This document shows, one piece after another, positions 33,154 to 41,692 of a DNA stretch of 45,666 bases (positions within the stretch are counted from its first letter, which is position 1; each line of letters starts with the position of its first letter). The notes below the pieces were generated by a model. That model was not told where the DNA came from, searched no databases, and saw only the letters and a program-made list of their open reading frames with translations. The translations under genes were made by a program, and so were the position numbers. The stretch comes from Candidatus Poribacteria bacterium (GTDB lineage: Bacteria > Poribacteria > WGA-4E > WGA-3G): assembly GCA_022821725.1 (NCBI GenBank), contig JAJEDB010000068.1:1-45666 (forward strand), in the 5' to 3' direction.

Positions 33154-34083
33154 ATGGAGGCAACAGATTTGTCCCTCAGTGTGAATATCGGTGGGATTCA
33201 GATGCGAAACCCCGTTATGACGGCATCCGGCACCTTCGGCTACGGTAGCGAATACGTGGATTTTGTGGATCTGAACCGGCTCGGTGCGGTGGTCGTTAAA
33301 GGCGTTACGAGTGTGCCGTGGCCTGGCAACCCGATGCAACGCATCATGGAAACCCCGTCCGGCATGCTGAATGCGATTGGACTCCAAAACGTCGGCGTAG
33401 ATGGCTTTATCTCGGAGAAACTCCCCTATCTGCGTGATTTTGATGTGCCGGTGATTGTTAACGTCTGTGGCAAAACGGTCGAAGAATACCTCATCGTAAC
33501 TGAAAAACTGAACACCGCAGAGGGTGTTGCGGGCATAGAACTGAATATCTCCTGTCCGAACTTAGACTGTGGTGGTATGAGTTTCGGTGTTGATGCGACA
33601 TTGGCACACCAACTCGTCACAGAAGTCCGGGCAAAGACCCATCTACCCCTACTGGTCAAGCTCTCCCCAAACGTCACAGATATTACGCTGATTGCCCGCG
33701 CTGTTGAGGATGCCGGTGCGAACGCGCTCTCTGCGATCAACACACTCCTCGGCATGGCGATCAATGCGGAAACCCGGAAACCGGAACTCGCAAACGTGAC
33801 AGGCGGACTCTCCGGTCCCGCGATAAAGCCGGTGGCATTAAGATTGGTGTGGGAGGTTTATAAGAGCGTCTCTATTCCCATCGTTGGAATGGGGGGCATC
33901 ATGACTGCAACAGACGCTGTGGAATTCTTCATCGCTGGGTCATCCGCCGTGGCGGTCGGGACAGCCAACTTCGTCAATCCACAGGCATCGATGGCGGTCG
34001 TGAAAGGTCTTCACGCCTACCTCAAAGCAGCAGATATAGGGTCAATTAAGGAATTGGTTGGTAGTTTGCAGATTGATTCGTAA
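33154..34083 (+). CDS. pyrD: dihydroorotate dehydrogenase, class 1B type
   Basis: The 309-residue product has MRNPVMTASGTFGYGSEY, VVKGVTSVPWPGNP, GLQNVG, the catalytic-cysteine segment IELNISCPN, LLVKLSPNVTD, NTLLGMAINAET and IVGMGGIMTATDAVEF. It oxidizes dihydroorotate to orotate with FMN. Class 1B enzymes normally pair with PyrK, which is not adjacent. The promoter predicts transcription from about 33152, so ATG 33154 would be leaderless; TTG 33169 has GGAGG 8 nt upstream and fits the family N-terminus better. It is followed by pyrB. Confidence 0.95.
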   Translation: MEATDLSLSVNIGGIQMRNPVMTASGTFGYGSEYVDFVDLNRLGAVVVKGVTSVPWPGNPMQRIMETPSGMLNAIGLQNVGVDGFISEKLPYLRDFDVPVIVNVCGKTVEEYLIVTEKLNTAEGVAGIELNISCPNLDCGGMSFGVDATLAHQLVTEVRAKTHLPLLVKLSPNVTDITLIARAVEDAGANALSAINTLLGMAINAETRKPELANVTGGLSGPAIKPVALRLVWEVYKSVSIPIVGMGGIMTATDAVEFFIAGSSAVAVGTANFVNPQASMAVVKGLHAYLKAADIGSIKELVGSLQIDS

Positions 34084-34152
34084 TCGTTTTTGAAAAAAAA
34101 TTGCACATGATAAGGATAAGGTGGATTTATAACAGACGCTTAGAGGAGGACC

Positions 34153-35232
34153 ATGCGGCATCTGATAACACTCGACGATTTGTCAAATTTTGAGATTGAA
34201 CAAATCTTTCGACTCGCAGCAGGCATGCAGTCGCAACTGGAGACATGGGCAGGCATCTGCCGAAGTAAACTGCTGGCAACGCTTTTCTATGAACCCAGCA
34301 CACGGACCCGGCTTTCGTTTGAAAGTGCAATGGAACGGCTTAACGGTGGCACCCTCGGCTTCGCTGATCCACAAGCAACTTCCGCTACCAAAGGAGAGAC
34401 ACTTGCGGATACCGCACGGATGGTAACAAACTATGCCGATCTCATTGTCGTTCGGCACAATTGGGCAGGTGCAGCGCGCGTCATTGCACAGCACGCACAC
34501 ATCCCCGTCATCAACGGCGGTGACGGGAGCCACACACACCCGACGCAGGCACTCGCGGACCTGTATACCATTATACAGCGAAAATCACAGATAGAGGGGT
34601 TAACTATCGGTATCTGCGGGGATCTTCAGTTCGGACGGGCGGCACACTCTTTCGCGCTTGCAGTGGCGCGATTTGGTGGGAATCTGGTTCACATCGCGCC
34701 GAAACCCTTACAAATGCCGCCGTGGGTGCTGGCGCAACTGGAGCAACGCCATAGGCAGATACCGCTTGAGGTAGAAAGTATCACAGAGGTGATTGATAGG
34801 CTGGATGTCATCTACGTCAATAGACTTCAGGAAGAACGGCTTCCATCGAATATGGATGCGGCAGCCGTCCGGGGCAGCTACCTGCTGAACGCAGCCGTTA
34901 TGAAGCATGCCAAATCCGATGCGATGATTATGCATCCACTCCCGCGGGTCAACGAACTCGCCTATGAATTGGATGACGACCCCCGTGCCGCCTATTTCGA
35001 GCAATCCGCGAATGCAGTGCCGGTTCGGATGGCACTGATCGCCAGCCTTATGGGACTGGAGCAACTCATTTTGACACAACCCCCAGAGCGAGACATCGCT
35101 CCTTCTACACGGACGTGTAAAAACGCCAACTGTGTTACGAATCACGAGACCTACCTAACGCCTGAACGTGAAACGTTTAAAGGTGATGTCAAACTGGAGG
35201 CTTGTGCCTACTGCGGAAACCTGCTTTCTTAA
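34153..35232 (+). CDS. pyrB: aspartate carbamoyltransferase fused to a PyrI-type zinc domain
   Basis: The 359-residue product has the catalytic-chain motifs STRTR (49-53), SATKGET (77-83), HPTQ (129-132) and HPLPR (261-265). It condenses carbamoyl phosphate and aspartate in pyrimidine synthesis. Catalytic chains usually end near 305-310. This one extends to a four-cysteine knuckle C322-x4-C327-x23-C351-x2-C354, the same spacing as the zinc domain of the E. coli regulatory chain PyrI. The nucleotide-binding allosteric domain of PyrI is absent. GAGGAGGA precedes the ATG. It forms an operon with pyrD. Confidence 0.95.
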   Translation: MRHLITLDDLSNFEIEQIFRLAAGMQSQLETWAGICRSKLLATLFYEPSTRTRLSFESAMERLNGGTLGFADPQATSATKGETLADTARMVTNYADLIVVRHNWAGAARVIAQHAHIPVINGGDGSHTHPTQALADLYTIIQRKSQIEGLTIGICGDLQFGRAAHSFALAVARFGGNLVHIAPKPLQMPPWVLAQLEQRHRQIPLEVESITEVIDRLDVIYVNRLQEERLPSNMDAAAVRGSYLLNAAVMKHAKSDAMIMHPLPRVNELAYELDDDPRAAYFEQSANAVPVRMALIASLMGLEQLILTQPPERDIAPSTRTCKNANCVTNHETYLTPERETFKGDVKLEACAYCGNLLS

Positions 35233-35259
35233 CACGACCACACACACTTTGCACGTTTT

Positions 35260-35522
35260 TTATTCTGACCTTTTGATACTCCCACACCTAAAGGAGTGGG
35301 ATTCTTGCTTCGTCGTTTCGCGCCTTAACAAATAAGGTCTTACAGAAACTCCACAAGCGTTTAGACTCTCGGTGTAGCCCACCGCGAGTAAGTTATGAGC
35401 AAGTACGGATTGATATAGATCATATATCGGTTGTTTTGGTGTTCCTACTTGCTTTAGATTACCACTCACGCCTACGGCAATAGGCTGTGGCAGGATTGCC
35501 GCCCCACCACTGCAAGTAGTAT
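35260..35522 (-). pseudogene. C-terminal remnant of an IS200/IS605-type TnpB gene
   Basis: The frame (best open from GTG 35469, extended upstream to about 35522) encodes LKQVGTPKQP, then LLAVGYTESLNACGVSVRP and a KQESHSF ending. This is the tail typical of TnpB (OrfB) proteins: a CG-type turn, V.VRP, then KQES. The RuvC core and zinc finger are gone. The last codons form the hairpin CCCACACCTAAAGGAGTGGG (35281-35300). Confidence 0.6.
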
Positions 35523-35614
35523 GTTAATTATACTACATTTTCCGTGCTGTGTCAAATGTTTTTTGACCTTTTGCACGGGTGTTACGGGGTCGGACCCATA
35601 GCTAAAGCAATGGG
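35281..35614. mobile_element. decayed IS200/IS605-like element with two subterminal hairpins
   Basis: CCCACACCTAAAGGAGTGGG (35281-35300) and CCCATAGCTAAAGCAATGGG (35595-35614) have the same fold (5-bp stem, mismatch, 3-bp stem, AA loop) with compensatory base changes. TGACCTTTTG occurs before each (35266-35275 and 35563-35572). This fits either the two ends of one shrunken element or two overlapping ends of related elements. No TnpA gene is present. Confidence 0.5.
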
Positions 35615-35632
35615 ATTATTAGAGAAGTCCCT

Positions 35633-37060
35633 TCATTCTTCTTGGGCAGGGGAACTATCAAATATATCTGATTTTTCGAGGATCGCCATCTCCGTCATAC
35701 GCCAGATAACGCTATCAGGACTCACCGCATACCACTTCCCATTCGGGAGGGTCATAACGACATAGTCTCTTTCGCTGGCATCTAAAGACTCAGAAAAGAA
35801 ATCGTTGGTTACCCAGTTTGCATAGGTGATAGGCTCATCGTTGTCCCATTGCCACCACTCTTTTGTTCGTTTAGAAAGCGCGCCTGTCGCAGGGACGCGT
35901 TTGAGTCCTATCCAATAGAATTTATGACCGAAAACTGCCTCTAACCACGCTTGTTCTTCTTCGTTATTAATCACAACGAGATGTGCTTTTTCTGCGGTCG
36001 CTTGGGCAACGGCATCGTCGCGAGTTTCGCAGTGAACCCTTTTATAGGCGTGTCCATTTTCGGGATTGACGACCCACACGTCATAAGAAGGCACTGGTAT
36101 CGACAATGATTCTGGTAAGAGCGGAGGCGGTTCAGGCTCGTCTGCTTCTATTTTTTCAGAGGGTCGTTTGGGGGGAATCGGTTCGCTGTCAAAGGTCAAC
36201 GTCAGTCCATCGAATCGGTCCCCGGGGTCAAGGCGAATCGGTTCAGCCTCCACAGAAAGATCTTGATATTCAAAAGAAAACATGTAGAATGCAGCATCAT
36301 TTTTTTCATCTATATAGCGGGTAAAGTATCCTTCAGCGTTTGTCCGTAAGTCGCCGCCACCACTGCCGGAGCCGGTGCCATCCACACTACGATAATGGGT
36401 GTGGACGCGGACGCGGGTATTGGCAAGCGGCGTCCCATCCCTGAAAACGATACGTCCCCGAACCCGCATCCGAGGTTGCACGGTGACCTTCACGTCCTCA
36501 AGATGGGTACCCAACTGGAGACCGAACGCGATTTCATCATAATCATAGCGCGGGTATAAGGTGATCCCTCGGATACGGAGGGACAAAATTTCAACGTCCG
36601 GTTCAAAGTCCTCTGGATCCATACCGAAATTACTGGAAACGAACGCATCTACATCGACTTGCGTAAGTTCCGTCCAATCTTTCGACGTGAACTCGTCTAC
36701 AATGTTCTCAAAGTCCTTGGGTAGGCGTGTATCTATGTCGTAAGGAAGTGCCCCGATGTATACCGGACCTGAGGGGACACCTGTTATAGAAAACCGACCT
36801 TCTCGGTCTGTGTGCGCCCGACGCAATTGCGCGTGTTCATTCGGTAAAAACACCGGCGACATGTTCCCATCGCCATTATCATCAAGAGGTGCAATAAATA
36901 TCGGCAACTCGACAACCGGCTTCCCATCCAGATCAACAACGCGCCCGGTAACAGTCCCCGTATTTTCCTGAGCAACACCCATCGAAACAAAACTGATGAG
37001 GAACGTAACCACCATCATTCGACAGATCCGAATTTTTCTTTTGGAATTTGTGTATTTCAT
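35633..37060 (-). CDS. secreted CarboxypepD-reg-like/C-type-lectin-like protein (paralogue 1)
   Basis: The 475-residue product starts at ATG 37060 (GGAG 8 nt upstream; a frame to 37105 is open). A signal peptide (about 1-30) is followed by two carboxypeptidase-regulatory-like beta-sandwiches (TGRVVDLDGKPV .. TDREGRFSITGV and VRGRIVFRDGTPL .. TNAEGYFTRY). A Pro/Glu-rich linker (PSEKIEADEPEPPPLLPES) leads to a C-type-lectin-like domain (VWVVNPENGHAYKRV, AHLVVINNEEEQAWLE, FYWIGL, WWQWDNDEPITYANW, DYVVMTLPNGKW). The canonical lectin disulphides are missing. It is probably surface or periplasmic and ligand-binding. The promoter was not identified; it is separated by 41 bp from paralogue 2 upstream. 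Confidence 0.8.
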   Translation of the reverse strand: MKYTNSKRKIRICRMMVVTFLISFVSMGVAQENTGTVTGRVVDLDGKPVVELPIFIAPLDDNGDGNMSPVFLPNEHAQLRRAHTDREGRFSITGVPSGPVYIGALPYDIDTRLPKDFENIVDEFTSKDWTELTQVDVDAFVSSNFGMDPEDFEPDVEILSLRIRGITLYPRYDYDEIAFGLQLGTHLEDVKVTVQPRMRVRGRIVFRDGTPLANTRVRVHTHYRSVDGTGSGSGGGDLRTNAEGYFTRYIDEKNDAAFYMFSFEYQDLSVEAEPIRLDPGDRFDGLTLTFDSEPIPPKRPSEKIEADEPEPPPLLPESLSIPVPSYDVWVVNPENGHAYKRVHCETRDDAVAQATAEKAHLVVINNEEEQAWLEAVFGHKFYWIGLKRVPATGALSKRTKEWWQWDNDEPITYANWVTNDFFSESLDASERDYVVMTLPNGKWYAVSPDSVIWRMTEMAILEKSDIFDSSPAQEE

Positions 37061-37101
37061 CGTTTTCTCTCCACAAAACATCTGTTGTGAACGCACACTG
37101 C

Positions 37102-38331
37102 TCACTTCTTCACAGGCGGTTTTTCCTTCTCAAAAAGCACTGTCTGAATAAAACGCCATCGGATGTCTCCAGGCCCAATATCTATCCACTTATCGCCCAT
37201 CATAATAACGTAATCTTCATCACCGTTGTCAGTATCCTGCGGTTCATCCTGTGCCCAATTGGTATATGTGACGGGCTCGCCGTTGTGCCACTGCCATTGT
37301 CCCTCTGCCTCAACATCGTTGAGTCCAATCAAGGTTTGCATCGGGGAAAAGGCTCGCTCTAACCACTGCTGCTCTGTTGCATCGTTAATCGCGACGAGAT
37401 GCGCGTCTTCTTTCGCTGCTTGTGCGATAGCATCCTCTACGCTGCTAAAACGGATCTTTTTGTAGGCATGTCCATTTTCAGGATTGACGATCCATACACC
37501 CGTCGCGTCAAGCCCGCCATGGAAACGAGGGACAGCGTTCCCGGGCATATTAGGGATGAGTGGGGTCTCGAACGTGAAGACCGCCTCGTGCATTAAATCT
37601 CCAGGTTTAACCACAATTGGATCCAATTGTGCGCTTCCGGCTCCACATGTGACAGACATGAAGTAAAACATAGGTCCATCCACATAAGGGGGAATGTACT
37701 GCACAAAATTCCCTTCGGCATCCGTTTCTGTGGTCCATGACGTTCTCCCATCGTATTCCCCATCTAAACTGAGTTGCTTTACCGTGAACTTGACCCGTTG
37801 TGCATTGACGAGTGGGCTTCCGTCCATCTTCAGCACTGTCCCTCGGAGTTGTAGAAACCGCTGCACCGTGACTTCAACATCCTCAATGGACACCCCCGGT
37901 TCCACAGAAAACACGATGCCGCGTCCCCACGATTCTTCAGGTGCATAGAGAAACATATCGCCGACTTGGACCTTTAAGATATGTGCCTCTGGCTTATGAT
38001 ACGGAAACAATGCTAATAACACGGGACCGATAATGGCATCGGTAATAGCGAAACGCCCCTCTGCATCGGTTTCCGCTTGGAACGCCATCGGATCGTCTGG
38101 CCACTCAAACGCATTCACTTCAATTGGAAACCATGCGCCATGACCGTCCTCAACGGGAACGAGGACAACCGTAAGTCCAGCAATCGGATGTCCTGCTCTA
38201 TCAACAACGCGCCCGGTGAAAGTGGTTAATGCTCCTTTCTGTGCGTCGCTCCTTGACACACCCGTGAGAAAAAGTGCTATCATCCCAATGAACAATACGA
38301 AGACCTTCCTTCTGAAACACAACTGTGCCAT
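37102..38331 (-). CDS. secreted lectin-like protein (paralogue 2)
   Basis: The 409-residue product has the same architecture as paralogue 1: signal peptide (about 1-30), TGRVVDRAGHPIAGLTVVLVP with TDAEGRFAITDA, a second sandwich around LRGTVLKMDGSPLVNAQRV, then the lectin-like domain VWIVNPENGHAYKKI, AHLVAINDATEQQWLE, TLIGLNDVEAEGQWQWHNG, EPVTYTNWAQDEPQDTDNGD and DYVIMMGDKW. The EPQDTDNGD segment is the most EPN-like calcium site of the four copies. It continues into paralogue 1 in one transcript. Confidence 0.8.
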   Translation of the reverse strand: MAQLCFRRKVFVLFIGMIALFLTGVSRSDAQKGALTTFTGRVVDRAGHPIAGLTVVLVPVEDGHGAWFPIEVNAFEWPDDPMAFQAETDAEGRFAITDAIIGPVLLALFPYHKPEAHILKVQVGDMFLYAPEESWGRGIVFSVEPGVSIEDVEVTVQRFLQLRGTVLKMDGSPLVNAQRVKFTVKQLSLDGEYDGRTSWTTETDAEGNFVQYIPPYVDGPMFYFMSVTCGAGSAQLDPIVVKPGDLMHEAVFTFETPLIPNMPGNAVPRFHGGLDATGVWIVNPENGHAYKKIRFSSVEDAIAQAAKEDAHLVAINDATEQQWLERAFSPMQTLIGLNDVEAEGQWQWHNGEPVTYTNWAQDEPQDTDNGDEDYVIMMGDKWIDIGPGDIRWRFIQTVLFEKEKPPVKK

Positions 38332-38384
38332 TGCCCTTATCTCCTTTTTTCAGTAATCGGTTTCGTTCCCGGAAAAAGACGACC

Positions 38385-38507
38385 TTACTCGAAGACCTCA
38401 AACTTTCCATTTTTGACGATCAGCACAACGGGATCATACACAGGATCGCCAGTGGCATCAAAGGGAAATGTCCCTAAATCTGATGTGAATGCAAAAAGGT
38501 ATTCCAT
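38385..38507 (-). pseudogene. C-terminal remnant of a Leu/Ile/Val-binding-protein-like gene
   Basis: Forty codons encode MEYLFAFTSDLGTFPFDATG and then DPVYDPVVLIVKNGKFEVFE before TAA. This closely resembles the tail of branched-chain amino-acid ABC substrate-binding proteins. No ribosome-binding site precedes the ATG, and only 14 bp separate it from the stop of the beta-CASP gene. The body of the gene is missing, so it is a relic. Positions 38332-38384 show nothing else. Confidence 0.5.
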
Positions 38508-38521
38508 TTTCGCCGCAGGGT

Positions 38522-40060
38522 TCACGATTCTCGCTTTCGAATGATCAACGCATTTCCCTTTAATCGCGCCGTATGCTCACCTTCAATGAACGCCTTCCAG
38601 CGATCGACATCGGCAATCTCATCAGGGATATGCAAGGTATTCGCCTCTCCAAAGGCGATATCAAACTCCAATGGGGGCGGTGTCTCGGGTTTTACCTTCT
38701 TCTCCGGGGGTTGCCAGAGTGGACGCTGTGTTCCATCTTCTACCTGCCCGTTGATAGGCGAATACATAATGTAGTCCTTATAGATCCGCTCCCGCAGTGC
38801 CTCAGCGGCTTCAGGTTCAGCATGCACCAGTGCAAGTGCCTTCGGAGCAGCCTGGCGGATCATATTCATGAGTTGTTGTTGGTCGGAATGTGCCGATAAA
38901 CCGAAACGATCGATCCGACACTTGACTTCCACCGTTTTATCCGCGAGCTGGAGTTCATCGCCGGATTTCAATTCCTGTAGTCTACGTCCAGGGGATTCCG
39001 CGTCTTGGTAGCCAGAGAGGAATATGGCGTTTTTCTCGTTACCTGCCAGTCCTGTCGCATAAAACACAGACGCACCCCCCGTTAGCATCCCAGATGAGGC
39101 AATAATACACTTCGGTCTCCCATCATTGAGAAGTTTTTCACGTTCACCCAGTTTCGCTTTTCGGACCGAGGCGGTATGGAAAATCGGCTGCCGAGAGTTG
39201 AGAACGTAATTGTGAAGTTTCGTACTCAGATGCGGCGGGAGCGACTCATAAATCGAGCAGATCACATTCACTAACCCGTCGGTGATGACGGGGAACTTCG
39301 GGATCGTTTTCGCCTCTTGCATCTTCTTGAGGATCAAAATGATCTCTTGGGCGCGTCCGAGCGCGAAAGACGGGATCAGCACCGAACCGCCCCCTTCAAT
39401 GACTTCTGCAACCGATGTTGCCAACCGTTTCTCTTCTTCACTGCGGGAGGGATGATTAGAGGCACCGTATGTCGCCTCACACCACATCAGATCCGGTTTA
39501 AAAAAACTGATATCCTTGATGCCGTCGATGGTGTTCTGGTTAAATGCCGAGACATCTCCAGAATAAAGCAGCTTGCCTTCGGGGGTCTCTAAGAGGATAG
39601 AGACGGCGCCCAAGACGTGTCCGGAAGCGTGAAACTGATACCGGAAGTCATTCCAGAGCGGATGCCAGATCCCCATTTCAACCGTTTCCATCTTCCAGAG
39701 GACGGTATCGACGGCTTCTTGGTTAAAGAGTTTCTCCGCACCGAATTCCTGCACCCGCACGGAATCGCTTAACATCACTGCGGAGAGCCGTTGGGTGGGT
39801 AAGGTGGTATAGATCGGTGTCTGTGGGAACAACTTATGGACCAACGGCAGGGCACCGACGTGATCAGCATGGGCATGAGAGATAAAGATTGCATCGAGCG
39901 TCGATGTCATCTCTTTGAGGGTCTTGAAGTCTGGCAGGGCGGCTTCACCGGACGCGTTGACCCGAATCCCCGCATCGATGAGGATGTTCCGATCAGCAAC
40001 GGATACTAACAGACACGATGCCCCGACTTCGCCTGCGCCGCCTAAAAATACATATTTCAA
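38522..40060 (-). CDS. beta-CASP metallo-beta-lactamase-fold RNase-like protein
   Basis: The 512-residue product starts at TTG 40060 (AAGGAAG 8 nt upstream, family N-terminus LKYVFLGGAGEVGASC); a GTG at 40129 is an alternative. MBL motifs: ISHAHADHVGALP (motif 2), HASGHVLGA (motif 3) and LYSGDVSAFN (motif 4). beta-CASP motifs: WCEATYG, LIPSFALGRAQE, CIIASSGMLTGG, FLSGYQDAESPG and FGLSAHSDQQQL. Such CPSF/Ysh1-like enzymes process RNA and are cytoplasmic. The C-terminal ~60 residues are extra. It sits inside the lectin-like gene array, 70 bp from paralogue 3; the link looks positional. Confidence 0.9.
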   Translation of the reverse strand: MKYVFLGGAGEVGASCLLVSVADRNILIDAGIRVNASGEAALPDFKTLKEMTSTLDAIFISHAHADHVGALPLVHKLFPQTPIYTTLPTQRLSAVMLSDSVRVQEFGAEKLFNQEAVDTVLWKMETVEMGIWHPLWNDFRYQFHASGHVLGAVSILLETPEGKLLYSGDVSAFNQNTIDGIKDISFFKPDLMWCEATYGASNHPSRSEEEKRLATSVAEVIEGGGSVLIPSFALGRAQEIILILKKMQEAKTIPKFPVITDGLVNVICSIYESLPPHLSTKLHNYVLNSRQPIFHTASVRKAKLGEREKLLNDGRPKCIIASSGMLTGGASVFYATGLAGNEKNAIFLSGYQDAESPGRRLQELKSGDELQLADKTVEVKCRIDRFGLSAHSDQQQLMNMIRQAAPKALALVHAEPEAAEALRERIYKDYIMYSPINGQVEDGTQRPLWQPPEKKVKPETPPPLEFDIAFGEANTLHIPDEIADVDRWKAFIEGEHTARLKGNALIIRKRES

Positions 40061-40130
40061 TAGAAACACTTCCTTATCGCTGGTTCCGTCTATCGTGGCG
40101 TCGGAACCGTCTGAAACGTGAAAAGACACC

Positions 40131-41513
40131 CTACTTCCCTATCGTAGAAAGCAAGCCGTCTTTTTCAATGACTGCCCATCGTGCCATGCGCCAAAGCGGA
40201 CTTTCAGGGCCCGTGGATTGCCATCCGCCTTCTCTAAAGGTGACCACGACATAGTCTTTTTCGGTATCCGGTAGTCTATCACGGAACATCGGATGGGTTG
40301 CCCAGTTGGTATATGTGACGGGTTCACCGCTATCCCACTGCCATTCCCCCTCTTTTTCCACATCGGTGAGTCCGATCCAAAAGGGTTTGTGTGTAAAGAT
40401 GACCTCAAGCCACTGTTGTTCGGCTTCGTCGTTGATAGAAATGAGGTGCGCGCCTTCTGCAACAGCCTTGCGTTGCGCATCCTGCCAGTCTTCACAATGA
40501 ACCCTTTTGTAAGCGTGTCCATTTGTGGGATTAATGATCCACACGCTTTTTGCTGGCGGTGGTGTCGGTGGTTGACGGAACTTAACGTTCCCGGCAGCGG
40601 GAATATTATCAGGGGAGAGTTCAACAGGATCCGGTTTACCCGTAAGCGTTAAGACAATCTCTTCAGGTTGCACGCCATCTTTGAGTAGAAAGGGACCCGC
40701 GCCTGCAGAAAGGTCGTTATATTCCACAGAGAGTGTATAAAATCCAGGCTCATCCATGTATTGTGTAAAGTACCCGTCGGCATCCGTAAAAAAGTCGGTT
40801 CCATGGGTTCCACCGTGATTCGGACGGGTCTCATGATTTTGTTCCATCGTGAGATCTGCTTCTGCGTTAGCGAGGGGTGTGCCATCGGCGTAGACAACGC
40901 GTCCATGAATCTGAAGCCGCGGCTTAACGGTAATTTTAACGTTTTCCAGGGTTACGCCGGGTTCGAGCGCAAATGTGAGTCCTTCAGAAAAGTCTGGGTC
41001 TCCTGTATAGAAGAAGGTGACCCTCCCGACTTGAACAGAGACAATCCACTTATCTGGTTCAAGCCGGCTTAGCTTCATCAATTCGTCTGGGATCTCCTCC
41101 ACCGGGGGGAACGCCTCCGAGTTAAACAGCGCATCCAACATCTCCAGCTTATCCAACGGAATATTGGGAGGCACACTCAATTGAACGGGTCCGGGCTGGA
41201 CATTTGTAAAGACGAAAGTCCCATCTGAATCGGTTTGCACTTTAGATATGACGCGCGGGATTTCTGAGGGATCCGCGCCTTCCTCTAATTTTTCAGAAGT
41301 GGATGAAAATCTGTCCTCGGGGACCAGAAAACCGTTGTGATGTTGCATGGGTTGAATCGCAAATATGAAGTCAGCAACGGGGTTTCCGTCTAAATCGACG
41401 ACTTTCCCTGAAAACCCACTCAGATCCTCCGCGACTGCTTCAACGCCTATCCCGACAAACGAAAGTATCAATGCAAGTCCTAATAACTTGGGTGTAAGAT
41501 GGGTCGGTTTCAT
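40131..41513 (-). CDS. secreted lectin-like protein (paralogue 3)
   Basis: The 460-residue product has a signal peptide (about 1-28), FSGKVVDLDGNPVADFIFAIQ with TDSDGTFVFTNV, a second sandwich with IHGRVVYADGTPLANAEADL and TDADGYFTQYMDE, a Pro-rich hinge (RQPPTPPPAKS), then VWIINPTNGHAYKRV, AHLISINDEAEQQWLE, FWIGLTDVEKEGEWQWDSG, EPVTYTNWATHP and DYVVVTFREGGW. It reads just upstream of the beta-CASP gene. The DNA between it and paralogue 4 (41514-41692) includes an isolated leader-like repeat. Confidence 0.8.
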   Translation of the reverse strand: MKPTHLTPKLLGLALILSFVGIGVEAVAEDLSGFSGKVVDLDGNPVADFIFAIQPMQHHNGFLVPEDRFSSTSEKLEEGADPSEIPRVISKVQTDSDGTFVFTNVQPGPVQLSVPPNIPLDKLEMLDALFNSEAFPPVEEIPDELMKLSRLEPDKWIVSVQVGRVTFFYTGDPDFSEGLTFALEPGVTLENVKITVKPRLQIHGRVVYADGTPLANAEADLTMEQNHETRPNHGGTHGTDFFTDADGYFTQYMDEPGFYTLSVEYNDLSAGAGPFLLKDGVQPEEIVLTLTGKPDPVELSPDNIPAAGNVKFRQPPTPPPAKSVWIINPTNGHAYKRVHCEDWQDAQRKAVAEGAHLISINDEAEQQWLEVIFTHKPFWIGLTDVEKEGEWQWDSGEPVTYTNWATHPMFRDRLPDTEKDYVVVTFREGGWQSTGPESPLWRMARWAVIEKDGLLSTIGK

Positions 41514-41555
41514 GTCAATACCTCTTTATGTCTTGACACGCCTAACGCTTTTCAA

Positions 41556-41655
41556 TTTTTAATTATTCGCAAGGCGTTAAATGGATCCATTGATTTATTG
41601 AATGTTTTCTCTCATGTCCGCCTGCGCCGATGTTGCAGGCTACGTTTTCAGTATT
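41556..41655 (-). repeat. divergent leader repeat copy upstream of paralogue 3
   Basis: TTTTTAATTATTCGCAAGGC matches the proximal module, and TTGCAGGCTACGTTTTCAG matches the distal module. It lies 43 bp from ATG 41513, so it is not the direct ribosome-binding site here. Confidence 0.45.
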
Positions 41656-41692
41656 CCTCAAAAAGAAAATTATGAAAATTCGAGTCATTATC

